DNA of 64,000 nucleotides. Source: Megalonaias nervosa. Lineage: Eukaryota; Mollusca; Bivalvia; Unionida; Unionidae. Positions within the stretch are counted from its first letter, which is position 1; each line of letters begins with the position of its first letter. The translations under genes were made by a program, and so were the position numbers. The stretch is taken from positions 1-64,000 of the forward strand of contig JAECUM010005009.1 of the NCBI GenBank assembly GCA_016617855.1, in the 5' to 3' direction. Positions 22,867 through 34,213 of the stretch are shown piece after piece. The notes under the pieces were generated by a model, which was given only the letters and a program-made list of their open reading frames with translations, was not told the DNA's origin and ran no database searches.

Positions 22867-24894
22867 GCTTCAGAAAGGCAGATGATTCCTGACCAGAAAA
22901 GCTGGGATGACTGAGAAGGATGACTGAATTGTGGATGCCACTTAACTGTAGTCAACAACTCTTTTCTACCAATAATGCATGAATTTCACACCCTGTCAAT
23001 GAGGCTAGCAAAAAGAAAGACCCTCTTTAGAATTAGGTTCTCAAAGGTTGCCTCACTCATGAGGTTCATGTGGTTATTTAGGTAACAGCCAAAAAACACA
23101 AGAAAGGTTCAACCAAGGCATTAAAGTGCACGAGACTGAACTCTGATGCTCAAAATACCTAGTCAGTTCTGCAAGATGTGGGTCAGACAACATCGGTGCC
23201 CAGAAAGAACTTGAGAGGAAACTGAGCAATCTTTTTCTTTGAAAAGAATGGAAAGAAATTCTAGAACTGCAGTCAAAGATGAAAGAAACTTCAATGTCAC
23301 TTCTTCATTTTCACTGTTTGACTATTAAGGTGGGAAGGAGACAGGGACACGAGAGAAGGTGAACAAACCAACGCAAAATGACGCCTTCTCCACTATAATG
23401 GAGAGTCTGATCCTTGCCTCCAATGACAGGGCAAGACCAGAACTATCTGTTTGATTCCCTCCCTTTGGAGAATGTGATTGGCAATCCCCTCTCAATGCAG
23501 GAGATGAGTGGCAGCCCATCCTTATTCCTTCATAAATGAGACTGGATAGGATGGGGAGAGACTACTACCTGCCCAATCTGCTCACTGACTAAGCCATATT
23601 CATAATGCCATAGAGGTGATAAGAATTATTCCAGACTTAGCATCTGGTGGTGGAAACCCCCCCAAGTCCCATAAGGACTGAATAGGAACAAGCAGAAATG
23701 GCTGGTGGGGAGTGCAGTGTCTACCTTGTACCTTTCCCTTGAGAAGCAGGCTGCTCTAATGTCTGGTGACCAGTAGATAAGGTCTGGTGACCAGTAGATA
23801 AGGTCTGATGATGCTTAACTCATTAACCTCTGAGCCAAACAACTAGGCATTCCCCTAAAGCATATTTGCAGTGAGATCACCCAGAGTAGTGTTAGCCTTA
23901 CCAGTGCCTGTACCCCTGGGACTTGCTGAGTGTACTTGGCTTGCAGATTTTTACAGAGGGAGCTACTTGCAATACATGTTATTTTTCTTATTTATGTTCG
24001 TTTAATTAAGCTAAAATTTGTCACAGCAGTTCTCAGTAAAATTACATACATAACGGTATAAATTTCATGCTACATGCTGAAATAAAACTCATGCATAAAC
24101 ATAAATATAAACAACTTCTTTACCAATTTATTTATCTTGCCATGAATAATCCAAGCTAAAATTTTATTGGTTAAACTGCCTGCATAATTAGGAAATGGCT
24201 TGAAATCAAACCAACGGTTTGTGCCAATTTAACTCATCACACGGGACACAGGCCTAGACTAATACTGCCACTCAGACCCATCGCCCGGGAAACAAGCTAG
24301 ATAAACTGAGCAACGTTATCATGGCACTCAGGAGATGAGGAAGGTAAAGTACAAGAAGTTACAGAGGCGGCAGGGGTTAATGAGTTAATGGCTAACTGCT
24401 GTTCTGCATACTGACTGCTCAATGACCAGCCAAGTGGTGAAGATCATCTCAAGATGTCCCTTTTCAACGAACTTGATTCATAAGACAATTCAGAACCCAC
24501 TGATGAACGTATTGAAGATGACCATACTTTCTCTACACTAAAAAAGTGGGAATTAATGATGGTGCTGGCATTGATCCCACCCAGGAATGGCATGCTGATG
24601 GCTTCCTGAAGTCAAAAAGTGCCTCTGATCCCTCCCGTAATTGGCATACTGGCAACTTCCTAGAGACAGAAAGTACCAAGGATTGGAGAGTCCACCAATA
24701 CAGGTGATAAAGTAGCTCCCTTCTTCCTACCAGTACAGAAGTGGTAGCTTCCTACTAGATCCCACACCCTGTCTGATCACAAGATACTGAAACGGCATCC
24801 GACCATGAGTATTCTCAGTGCACATCACTCAGGTAGGGTGGGTTTAACAGGAATCTTTAATATGACTGTATCTGCCGACTTCTTGTTACATGTT
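22867..24894 (-). other. RCC2-like intron between exons B and A, mostly unique sequence
   Basis: No exon supported. It contains a 22-base tandem duplication at about 23761-23804 (GGTGACCAGTAGATAAGG twice) and a two-copy repeat of about 55 bases near 24572-24680 (GATCCCACCC versus GATCCCTCCC, then GGCAT, then CTTCCT). Confidence 0.55.
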
Positions 24895-24907
24895 GAAAGC
24901 TGGAAGA

Positions 24908-25195
24908 TATTGCTCTTGTGGCTCAAGTGTTAAAGCATCCACCACAGATGCAGAAGGTCGCAAGTTCAAACCCTGGCCAAAGCATAGCCAAGACTTATAA
25001 AAATGGCACAAACAGCTGTCTCACTTGGCGCTCAGCATTAAGAGGTTAATGTCAGACAATCTGACTGGGTGGCACATGATGCTACATGTCTGCGACATTA
25101 TGCCCCAGTGCTAAACATCACTATAAACTGCCACATTGCAGACATCATAGTAATATGACTCAAATTGTTAAGCTGTTAAAAAAAATCAATCAATA
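24908..25195 (+). mobile_element. tRNA-derived SINE, second family, copy 1
   Basis: The head has an A-box-like GTGGCTCAAGTGTTAAAGCAT and a B-box-like GGTCGCAAGTTCAAACCC. The body includes AGCATTAAGAGGTTA and GCCCCAGTGCT and ends in an A-rich tail with CAAT units. It is flanked by a 13-base duplication, GAAAGCTGGAAGA (24895-24907 and 25196-25208). The same family occurs at 38508-38808 and probably at 57240-57345. Confidence 0.9.
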
Positions 25196-25208
25196 GAAAG
25201 CTGGAAGA

Positions 25209-26265
25209 AAATGATGAAAGCATACGATGAAGCAAAACTGCAGAATAATATATACCTTAAGATCTGTACCAATATAGGGGGCCATGTTACTAAAACACTA
25301 CTTAATTTTCAGGTGCATAAAAATCGACAAGCAAACAAATAGGGACACTGATAAATGAAAATAAATGCAAGGACTGGAGGAGAAAAGGTTAAAGCATACA
25401 ATTAAAGGAAATTATGGCAAAAGACATCATAGACAGCAAAATTCTTGAGCACCCAGAGACACATGTTATACTGACTTTAGTCCATGGAAAAGACGGATGA
25501 TATTCCAAAAGATCATTTTTCTGTGGGTTTATAATCTTACATTGGAGTCATGTGCAATATTTGTTTTATGTGCCACGATGAAAGGAAAAAAAAAAGAAAA
25601 AAACAATCCCCCCCCAGCCTATTGCTTAATTCTGTGCAGATTTTCTATTTTTTGTAAATCTAACACTGCACTCAATAGCAACTGACTCTTTAACCCCTCC
25701 CCCCCACCCCAAACAAACAAATGAACAAGTTACTACAACTTAGTTTGCTGGCCATATGATCCCTGATATATTACAGCATACTGCCATGTGCTACTGCCTA
25801 CAAACCCATGTAGTGTCGTCATGAGTGACAAAGCTTTGTGGTGTTACTGTGTGGTCAACACCTCTTGTTCAAACAATTCCTTCATGACTGTTACAGTGTC
25901 TTGCATGACTTTTACAGATTTGGCTCAGCTACAATTTATGTTTGGACTGAGTGAAAATATAAAGGACAATAAAACAACACATCCTACTGAATCTATAACT
26001 TCAATCTTCATGTGATACAAGAACAATATGTTTATGAATTGGTTGTAAAAGTGACTGAGTGAAATGGGATGTGCCATTACAGGGTTTAGGCACAGTGCTT
26101 TCTACTAGCCGGAACACAGGTTAGATTGCTAGCATTATAAGATACCTGAGATAAATACAGTCTAAAAGAAGGTATAAATTGGTAACATAAAAAAGCAGAG
26201 AATATATAACAAAATTTTTGAACGTGATATATGATTCAAAGATGGCATTAATTAAGCATTACATA
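25209..26265. other. RCC2-like intron, nothing coding seen
   Basis: Homopolymer-rich stretches (A runs near 25588, C runs near 25700) and no exon-like ORF with a recognisable family. Confidence 0.55.
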
Positions 26266-26267
26266 TA

Positions 26268-26473
26268 CTGTATATACTTCCTTATAAGTCAAGTCAAACT
26301 GCAAAGACCCAGATCGGCCATTACATCATATTTGGCAGTAGATTTGGGTTTATGCTGTGTGTTAGAAGTTATCAATAGAACAATACTGATCTTGATCTAC
26401 TAATGCTTTATTATTATTAAATCAGAGTCTATTTTGTTGCAGCTGGACTTGACTTCTAAGTGAGTATATACTG
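26268..26473. mobile_element. MITE with TA target duplication
   Basis: The left end CTGTATATACTTCC... and the right end (reverse complement CAGTATATACTCAC...) are imperfect inverted repeats of about 40 bases. Both continue into TAAGTCAAGTC or GAAGTCAAGTC. TA flanks both ends (26266-26267, 26474-26475). The length of 206 bases and lack of ORF fit a non-autonomous Tc1/mariner or pogo-type element, going by the TA duplication and end style. Confidence 0.75.
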
Positions 26474-26479
26474 TACATC

Positions 26480-27640
26480 TTGCAAATGATCATCCTGATG
26501 AAAAAATGTGTCCAAAATAAGTCACAGAGAAAGACCGCTTTCATAAACTCAGTCGATGAGTCAAGATTAGCAAAGGCTGTGCTTCTTCTGTAACAATGAA
26601 CTGAAGGACAGCAAAAAAACTTTTGTGTGTATTGGAAGTGAGTCATAATAATGGAAATGATTTTTTTTTCTTCTTGTACAGACTATAATCAGATGGTGAA
26701 ATAAAATTTTGATAGAAAGCTGATGAAATGTTCATTGGACTTTTTCAAAACTTAAAATGACAAATCTGCCTATATTTAGATTATTTTCTTATCTAGGCCA
26801 AATTTACTTGCCCATAAAAAGTTGATTTAGAGTCCCAAAGACATGTATCGCCATTTTCTAATCAGCCTGAAAGAAAAATGCAAACTGTAAATTCAGGATG
26901 AGTGTAGAGTTAAACCTAAGTTGTTACAAGATGCATTTTGAATCATTCAGACAATGCACTGATTGCCATAATGGTCAAATAAAGACTGCAAATCAGCACA
27001 TGCTAGGCAACTTTAAATAGTTATATATACAACAGTACCTTAATACAGGACAGGTTTTGAATATATTTTATGGTGACATAGATGGATATGGAGTGGTGTC
27101 ATTAGTTGCTAGGGTCTGGGAATTTACCTGGCAACTGTGGCACTAGCACCTGCCTATATTCAGTAAATCAATACACATTTCTGAAGTTAAACAATATAAA
27201 AAAACCTCCTATTTTTGTGGAAATCCTGTGTACTTGTAAAATTAATGAACACACTGGACAGGACAAAATTCCTACCCAAATTTTTACCATGATATCATTT
27301 CTGACATTCAAACAATCAGAACAAACCATCTGAGTCACCTAAGTAAGTGATCAATTCAGTTTGTATTGTTTAGGCCTTAAATTTTGAAAGGGAACAAAAC
27401 CCATATATCCTGCCATTTTAGTTTTGCGATTAAATATGTATTGCCAATAACTTGTTCAAATTTATTCCCAAGATTCTCCAAGATTAATTTGAGAAATTAT
27501 ATGATGATGGAATATGAGAATTTTAACGCATGATGAAGGTTAACACCCAAGTAAACCAAGCCTACCAGAAATGGGGCTTTTCGAGGTGTAGTCTTGATGT
27601 TAAAATTAATGATTAATTCATTAATGACATACATGCAACT
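26480..27640. other. RCC2-like intron, nothing coding seen
   Basis: AT-rich, with no supported exon, repeat array or RNA. Confidence 0.55.
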
Positions 27641-27645
27641 CAGGG

Positions 27646-27824
27646 TTGTTCCTGTAAAAAATGTCTGGGATCCTGGGAATGTACTTTTGATCTTCAGTAG
27701 TCACCAATAAAATCAATTTTGAATATTTCAATTTTATATGAACTCTCTTGAGTAATCAAAGTACTGACAATTTGTTTTTAGAAGAAAGTCTAACCTGGAT
27801 ACCATGTATGTTTAAATGGAACAG
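27646..27824. mobile_element. Hairpin MITE family, older copy
   Basis: The right arm ACCATGTATGTTTAAATGGA and internal ATGAACTCTCT match the reverse complement of the element at 33721-33901. The left arm (TTGTTCCTGTAAAAAATGTC) is a decayed version of the other arm. Confidence 0.75.
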
Positions 27825-27828
27825 TCCT

Positions 27829-28125
27829 CAATAGGTAAATAAAAGCAAGTTTTCCTTATTTTTTATCCCTGCCTACAACCATGTGACTCAATAACTACAT
27901 AAAAATGAGTTTTTATTCATGGCCTACAACCCTGTCAATCAATAGGTATATAAAAATGATTTTTCCTTTTTATTCCTTGCCAGGAACCCTATAACTCCGT
28001 GAGTACATAAAAAAAATTTCTGTTTTCATTCCTTGCCTACGGCTCTGTGACTCAACAAGTACATAAAGGTGTGTTTTCCTACTATCCTTGCCTAAAACTG
28101 GAGAACACTAAATACACAAAAGTGA
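27829..28125. repeat. Minisatellite, about 56-base unit, six copies
   Basis: Units begin AATAGGTA(A/T)ATAAAA or GTACATAAA and include TCCTTGCCTACAACCC-like text. They start near 27829, 27889, 27946, 28000, 28053 and 28108. The array abuts the preceding MITE. Confidence 0.85.
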
Positions 28126-28222
28126 ATTTTTCCTTTTTCCTTTGTCTAAAATACTGAGAATATGCTAATAATTTTCACTTCATTTTTTTTTTCTATGCAT
28201 TCCCTATCTGTAAGACCCTGAC

Positions 28223-28354
28223 CTGTTAGGAAAAGTGTATGATTTCTGCCACAAGCCACATCCACAATGTTGACTGTACTAAGAGACTCCACCAGCTTGG
28301 GAAGATCCTGTCTGTCTGTGTCTCCATGACCTAACTGACCCTTCTCATTTCGAC
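28223..28354 (-). CDS. RCC2-like gene, exon A
   Basis: A 132-base exon with acceptor CTTTTCTTTCAG before 28354 and donor GTCAGG after 28223. After two bases of a split glycine codon it encodes RNEKGQLGHGDTDRQDLPKL, then a linker, then VACGRNHTLFLT, and leaves one base that starts the aspartate codon finished by exon B. The GRNEKGQLGHGDT and ACGRNHTL motifs are RCC1-repeat signatures, and the order A-B-C matches the N-terminal half of RCC2. The upstream exon, expected to end in a W-(S/T)-W-G-like motif, was not located in the window. The product is expected in the nucleus or at centromere/midzone by family knowledge. Confidence 0.88.
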
Positions 28355-28510
28355 CTGAAAGAAAAGTAACCATCTATAAGGATTACTATAAACAGCAACT
28401 GATGCTGTCTGTGTGTGTGTGTGCAAGACATGTGCCTACTGCAACATTTTGACCTGAAAGAAAAGTAACCATCTATAAGGATTACTATAAACAGCAACTG
28501 ATGCTATTTG
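28352..28510. repeat. 99-base-offset duplication of the exon A splice acceptor
   Basis: GACCTGAAAGAAAAGTAACC and the following 40 bases occur at 28352 and again at 28451. The duplicated block contains the minus-strand polypyrimidine tract and AG of exon A, and each copy is followed by a (TG)n run. Use of the upstream AG would add 99 bases, but that extension contains an in-frame TAG. Confidence 0.9.
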
Positions 28511-28720
28511 TGTGTGTGTGTGTGTTTTGCTATACTTGCGAGGACCTAAGGTTGAATGCACACCAACATCTCGAGGACTTGCCTACACTGTGAGGACTTA
28601 CACACCAGTCCTCGAAACGATTCATCGGCAAATGGTTGAGAATGATCATATTTGATGAATTACGTGTTATTGCGATTGTCCTCACAAAGTCGGTAATGTC
28701 TGACAGTGAGTTACACTCCG
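28511..28720. repeat. (TG)n-linked dispersed repeat with CCTCACAAAG motif
   Basis: A TG run, then TACTTGCGAGGACCT, and later TCCTCACAAAGTCGGTAATG. Related text (TCCTCACAAAGATGGTAATG, GGTCCTCACAAGTATATGAA and a TG run) lies at 43410-43651, with the TG end in the opposite orientation. Confidence 0.5.
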
Positions 28721-29222
28721 TGTGTATAGTTCACACAATTTGCAGTCTTCCTTGGGCTGTAGACTGGTGTGCAAACGCTTAGCCAATCAGAAGGAGTGTG
28801 ACTTCTTATTGTTTGTCATCCAATCAGAACATCGCTTCTGTGCAGTGTCACTGTAAATTTCGTATACCTATAAATACGACTCATAAAAATAACTACTAGT
28901 ATTATTAGTGATTTAAAAAGAATAATTTTGTAATAATGGTAAACTGGTGATGCCAGCAAAAAGTGCGATATTTTAAGCCCGGTGAGACTGATATAGTGCG
29001 GAGTTTTTGGCACGTGATTTGGTATGTGTACATGGAATTTATTGCTTCGAGACTTAATGCGCCTGTGACCTAACTCTTGCAAGATGCCAAGACCTACTCG
29101 ATCGGACTGGTAAGAAACAAAAAGATTCTATATATAGTCGTTTATTGTATTCGTCCAAAACAGCTGTCCGTTCTTTCATTCGTTATCATCTGTGACAACT
29201 TGCTTGTGTCCTGTTCCACCAA

Positions 29223-29349
29223 TGACCTTGATGCACAGGGCCTCGTAGCATTGCTTATATTTAACTATCAGTCATACACATAGTATAAAATAATATTATG
29301 ACTGACAGTTAAATTGTAAGCAACAATACGAGCCCCTGTGCAAAGGTCG
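29223..29349. mobile_element. Short foldback element
   Basis: The left arm (29223-29276, TGACCTTGATGCACAGGGCC onward) is the approximate reverse complement of 29297-29349 (ending CCCCTGTGCAAAGGTCG). The arms are over 50 bases with a loop near 20 bases. No ORF. It resembles a hairpin MITE. Confidence 0.8.
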
Positions 29350-29423
29350 TGATTATTATATTCCCATGTCACAAACAGTTCACACACTGATGTCATAAGA
29401 GTGGGTTAACAACGAAGTGGATC

Positions 29424-29462
<39 letters not shown>

Positions 29463-31356
29463 CCATTTCCTTTTCAGCTTCAATGTTGAGAGAGAAGCAG
29501 AGCAAAATGAACTTTATAGTACAAGAAGAATATTGTGCTTTATGTTGGTTTTTTGTGCTTTTTTTATTCCAAAAAAGAACGAAAAAGAAAAAGAAAATTA
29601 AAAAAAAGTCAGATAGGCAAGGAAAGGAAAATGGAATACCTCTGTATCAGTACCTGATACCCTCGAAAAGTAAATGGTTGGTCCCTTTCAAGCTAGTACA
29701 GTTCTCTTGACGATGCAGTATATGCCCCAACAGAAGATAAGGCCCTGTACATGACAGACTCGTTGATAAACAAACTTTTATATCTCTTTTCTTACATGAA
29801 TAAAAAAATTACACTGCTTGTTAAATCCACGGGAAAGGCACATTTGTAGTTGTCATTCTTTTCTTTTGCTTGATTCGACATTGTAAATATAGGAAGCAGA
29901 CAACATAGTATTTTCCTTCTATGTGCGTACATATGTAGTCCTCCATCGCTGAAAATGGACTTATCCAGGAACCAGAAATGATTGACATGCATGGTGTTCT
30001 TTTAAACTGAAAACTTTATTTGAAGTGAAACATGCAGATGATAACTATTAGGCCCCCCCCCTCTCCCTCTGGGCATAATCAGGTTTGAAATTATAAATCA
30101 ATAAATGAACTGATTAAGTTCTGAGCATCTTTGATCTCATTTGTGCTTGTGTTTTTTAAATTGGAAGGGGTGGGTGGGTACTAATAAACGGGGAGGTATA
30201 TTCAGACTATAGTTTAAGCTCAATTTAGTGGAACTTAATGTTGTTACTGAATTGGATGGAATGGGATGGCCATGCCAACACATGATATGTCAGAGCACTT
30301 TTCACATCAACACATATATTCCTGCTGAAAATTAATTCTCAAGTTTGGAAAACTCTGCATATTGCTATTTATACCTCTACACTTGACACAAAGCCCTAAC
30401 GAACTTTATTGTATTAGGACTATTCCATACATATATAAGAATATCAGCAGCAACTGGCTATGAGTTAGCTGCGAGACTGCAACTATAATTAACAGCCACC
30501 ATATTGCTTACATCAACATACAGTGTTGACAACAGCTTTCTTGGGCAAATAAGTCTGTTGTAATATTTGTTTCACTGATGTTTTGTTACATTGATACAGA
30601 GCTATGGACTTAAACAAGTGCTATTTCCCTGCTAATTATTAACATATGGTTAGTAGTTGGCCTAGACTGGACATCAGAAGATGACACTGTCCTGTGCCAT
30701 AAATATATGGTTCCCACATACAAATCTTGGTGACGTCATCCAAAAATATATGGCTCCCAAACTACCTGAGTTAAGATTTGTCGCACTTCGTACCTTCACA
30801 CAAGTCTACTACTCCCTGTGCCACCGTTGTAATATATGCTCCAGTATAAAACAGTGTTTTAGAGTAACAACAGTAGTACATAGAAAACTTAGATTTACAG
30901 GGAAAATGCGACAAAAAAACTCACTTTAGTATTCCTAGAGGTTTTCTTATATTTATCATGATTTTGACTGGGGAAGAGATTTTGTCTTGAAAGCAAAATT
31001 AATCAGATTTGGGGAAAATTATGGTATTATAATAAATTGGCTTATTTGTTAGTACAAAATATAGCTTATTAGATTTAGCTTATGACCCGTTTTTAAAAAA
31101 TTAATGACCAATGTGCATATGCATCCATCATAACTCATTTCTCGAAAAGTGCAGATAACTGTAGACAAAGACAAAGTTACAGGAGAATATTTTAATTTCA
31201 ATTTATTATCATTCTTACCTTTATCTTCAAAAGAACTAAATTATATAGGTCAGATTAAGTTAAATATCACGATTCTGTTGCAGGATTATTGAAAATTTGT
31301 TTTTAAAGTAAAATTGCTTTTATCATCATCCAAGATCATAGTACCTTGATATATAT
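29350..31356. other. No gene seen
   Basis: Contains a (CT)n run at 29428-29459 and short unsupported ORFs. No exon of the RCC2-like gene was recognised here. Confidence 0.55.
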
Positions 31357-31364
31357 AACAAATG

Positions 31365-31616
31365 TTGTTGTTGTTGTAGGGTTTAACGCCATTTTTCAGC
31401 ACAAGATAGGCTATACATGGCGGCCGATATAACTGGTGGAGGAAGAACCCTGGAAAACCCCGGGAAGAACTATCAACCCAAGAGAAGCTACTGGCAAGCT
31501 TTCTCATGTATCCACATTAGCCGAGCTTGAGGCTCAAACCCACGCGGATGGAGGTGAGACGGCAGTGATCTGGAATGGTGAGCACTTTAGACCACTCAGC
31601 CACCCGGGGCCCCTGA
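31365..31616 (-). mobile_element. tRNA-Leu-type SINE, copy 2
   Basis: Same family and orientation as 19657-19915. It shares TTTAACGCCATTTTTCAGCA, GAGAAGCTACTGGCAAGCTT and the tRNA-like end TTAGACCACTC. Flanked by an 8-base duplication AACAAATG (31357-31364, 31617-31624). Confidence 0.9.
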
Positions 31617-31624
31617 AACAAATG

Positions 31625-33720
31625 TAAAGGATGCCGATACAACTATGAAATGTATCATAAAAGTATTTGTTTCTTGTAAATATGCGCATATTACAGTAAC
31701 AAAGAACCACCTGAAAAATATCGGTTACAACAGCTGCGCATGGAACTTGAGAATTCATTACAGTATTCTAAACAGTGTTACTGATGTAGGTGTCCACTGT
31801 CTGTCACATTGCCATCACATGTTTAGTAGCTGACTGTTTTAGGCAGAGGTTGGTTTGCCTCATCGAAATAGTTACAAAGGACTTTGATGAGAACTTTACT
31901 GATTCAAAACAGGATAATTAGTGAAATGGATTTTTATAGCAAGTAATTTTTTTGTCATTGAGAGATTCATTCTCTTCAGAACTGAGAGTTTATGACGTGG
32001 GGTCAAAACGTTGCATCATCAAAATGGAGCAGGATGATACTGTTATAGTATCTGATGTTTTTCAGACCATGATTTTTTAAGTATAAAGCACATTAATAAT
32101 GCAATATCTAAACATATACAGCATAGTGTTAGGAATGATTTAAATTACAGCCTTTGAGAAGACACATATTATAAAATGCCCTTGAGAATTTAGAATTAAC
32201 TGACAAATGACTTTGTCCTGATTTCATTGTTCCCGATAAAAAATTACTGTAACTATTCATAGACAACACAGAGAAGCACTAGTGTCGATATATAACTAAA
32301 CTGGGCCCTTTTTTTTTCCCCAACTGAAACATCCAAGAACACGTATTGCACCATGCGAGTGCATCTATTTTTAGAAAGAGGGCTTTTCTTAATGTAACTA
32401 CTCACTTTCTTGCTTCGTTACAAAAATTCATTAATATTTATGGTTGTATTATTTGTCTACCTACTGGTAATAACGATATGCATTTGTTAAATAGTATTTG
32501 CTTCACTACTATATATATTTTTTGTATTTTCATGAAAATTAATTACGGTATGTCAGAAAACAACCTTGACCTTGCAGAATTGTTTCGAATTTCACAACAG
32601 AGATTGTCGCATGTTTCTGACCTACATTATTAAATATTTAGGCTAAATCTCCTATCACATAATATTTAAACTTTGTTTTCATTATATTATATATTTTCCT
32701 GAATCTATTTGCCCAATTATTTATGAATACAGTTTAATGAAGTGGTATACCATATACGTAGCGATGTCCGCCATTACAAGTTCATTTACAAGATGAAACT
32801 GATTTTATGCAGAAAATATGCACATACGGCCGTTAAAATCGCCATTTATAACAAAAAGAAATAAATTAGAAAACGGTCTTCACCGATCATATTTTTTTAA
32901 AAGCAAATTACTATTTGCATATTGATGTTTAAATTTCGAAACAGAATTTGGAATATTTTCATCATAGTACAGTACTCAGTAGGCCCAACTTCATGAAATC
33001 GAGCAGTGATAACTTGCTCCGGAAAGGGTTAATGGTCAGTTAGCTATTAAAACTTGCATGTAAATGTGCAATAATTTCTTTTTCGCCGTAAGCTGATTAG
33101 TATCAATACCATGTAAATACGTTTTGCCTTGGGTTACAACAGTGCCAGAACTTAACTGGCTACAGCGAGGGGGCATCTCAAAAGTTTTAATCTACAGCCA
33201 TTTTTACGTCTGAAAAATCAGAGGGCGAACTCGTTTTCGCTTTCCTAACAGAAATATATTTTGTTTTTTACAAATCACAAGTTTTTCACATGAAAATAAA
33301 GAAATCACTGTTATGCTAATGTCTGCACTTTCAAGACTGCTTAAAAAAATTGGTGATAACATTATTCCACTATATTAAACTGAGTTCATTTTATGTCAAA
33401 TCTAATTGTTCCAGTATATCTAAATCATATTTAGTTAATGGTACATTATTCCTTATTGATTTGATGTGTTCCTATAGATGTTAACAATTAAACTTGTTTA
33501 CTTTCTTTTACTGGCTACAGTTCATGTACTATATGGCTCTAATGCTGAGGTTAAAAATTTTACATAATATTTACTATGCTTGTAGATGATATTCATTGGT
33601 AGCTGTTGCTATTAAAGCAGTTTATTAGTATGTTACAATAATACATTTGTCAATGTGAACTCAAGATCCTAATTTTAATGTTTCCTATTGTCAGTATTGG
33701 TTTCTTTACATTGCTTAGGG
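31625..33720. other. No gene seen
   Basis: AT-rich, with no supported exon or repeat array. Short ORFs here lack recognisable motifs. Confidence 0.55.
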
Positions 33721-33901
33721 CTGTTCCATTTAAACATACATGGTACCCAGGGAAGGCAGTTTTTTTAAAACTATATGCCAGAGTATTTTTATTTCAGAGA
33801 GTTCATATTGAAATGATAAGAAAATTTTAAATTGCATCTTTGGGTGAGTAACCACTTTAAAAGTGCCTTCCCTGGGTCCACTGTATGTTTTAATGGAACA
33901 G
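33721..33901. mobile_element. Hairpin MITE, intact copy (181 bases)
   Basis: CTGTTCCATTTAAACATACA...AGGCA at the left is the near-perfect inverse of TGCCTTCCCTGGGTCC...GGAACAG at the right, about 38 bases per arm. No clear target duplication could be fixed. An older copy lies at 27646-27824. Confidence 0.85.
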
Positions 33902-33998
33902 GCCTTACATGGTAAACAGTTGAACAATTCCTGTTTAAAATGGTATTAATGTTTGTGGAATGTAAGATCTGAAAGTAAAAGGGATATTATTTCTTTTA

Positions 33999-34213
33999 GG
34001 TAAAAACTACAAGTCAAGTGTGAAAGCAAAAAAGAAGAAAATGACTAGACTATCATGGTCTAAGGAGGAGAAGGCAGCTGTAGAAAGATAACTGGGACAG
34101 TTTATAAGAACTGCTTCACTACTATGAAAAGCAGCATGTGAAAAGGCAAAGAGGAAGGAACCTATTATGGCAAGATTTCCATGGAGCCAGATTAAAGTCT
34201 ATTAAAAATTCAA
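33999..34213 (+). pseudogene. Broken Myb/SANT-like exon
   Basis: After a TTTCTTTTAG acceptor-like site, the frame reads KAKKKKMTRLSWSKEEKAAVER, then a stop, then LGQFIRT, another stop, and KAACEKAKRKEP...PWSQIKVY with a final stop. The W-S-K-E-E-K-A-A-V and later (W)-x-x-I-K pattern recalls a Myb-like C-terminal domain found in many uncharacterised animal proteins that occur in repeated copies. The three stops make it a pseudo-exon. No partner exon was found. Confidence 0.45.

Noticed and set aside
29084..29113. Possible first exon ATGCCAAGACCTACTCG... followed by GTAAGA on the plus strand
   Set aside because: Only a start codon and a donor-like site; no promoter, downstream exon or protein similarity could be tied to it.
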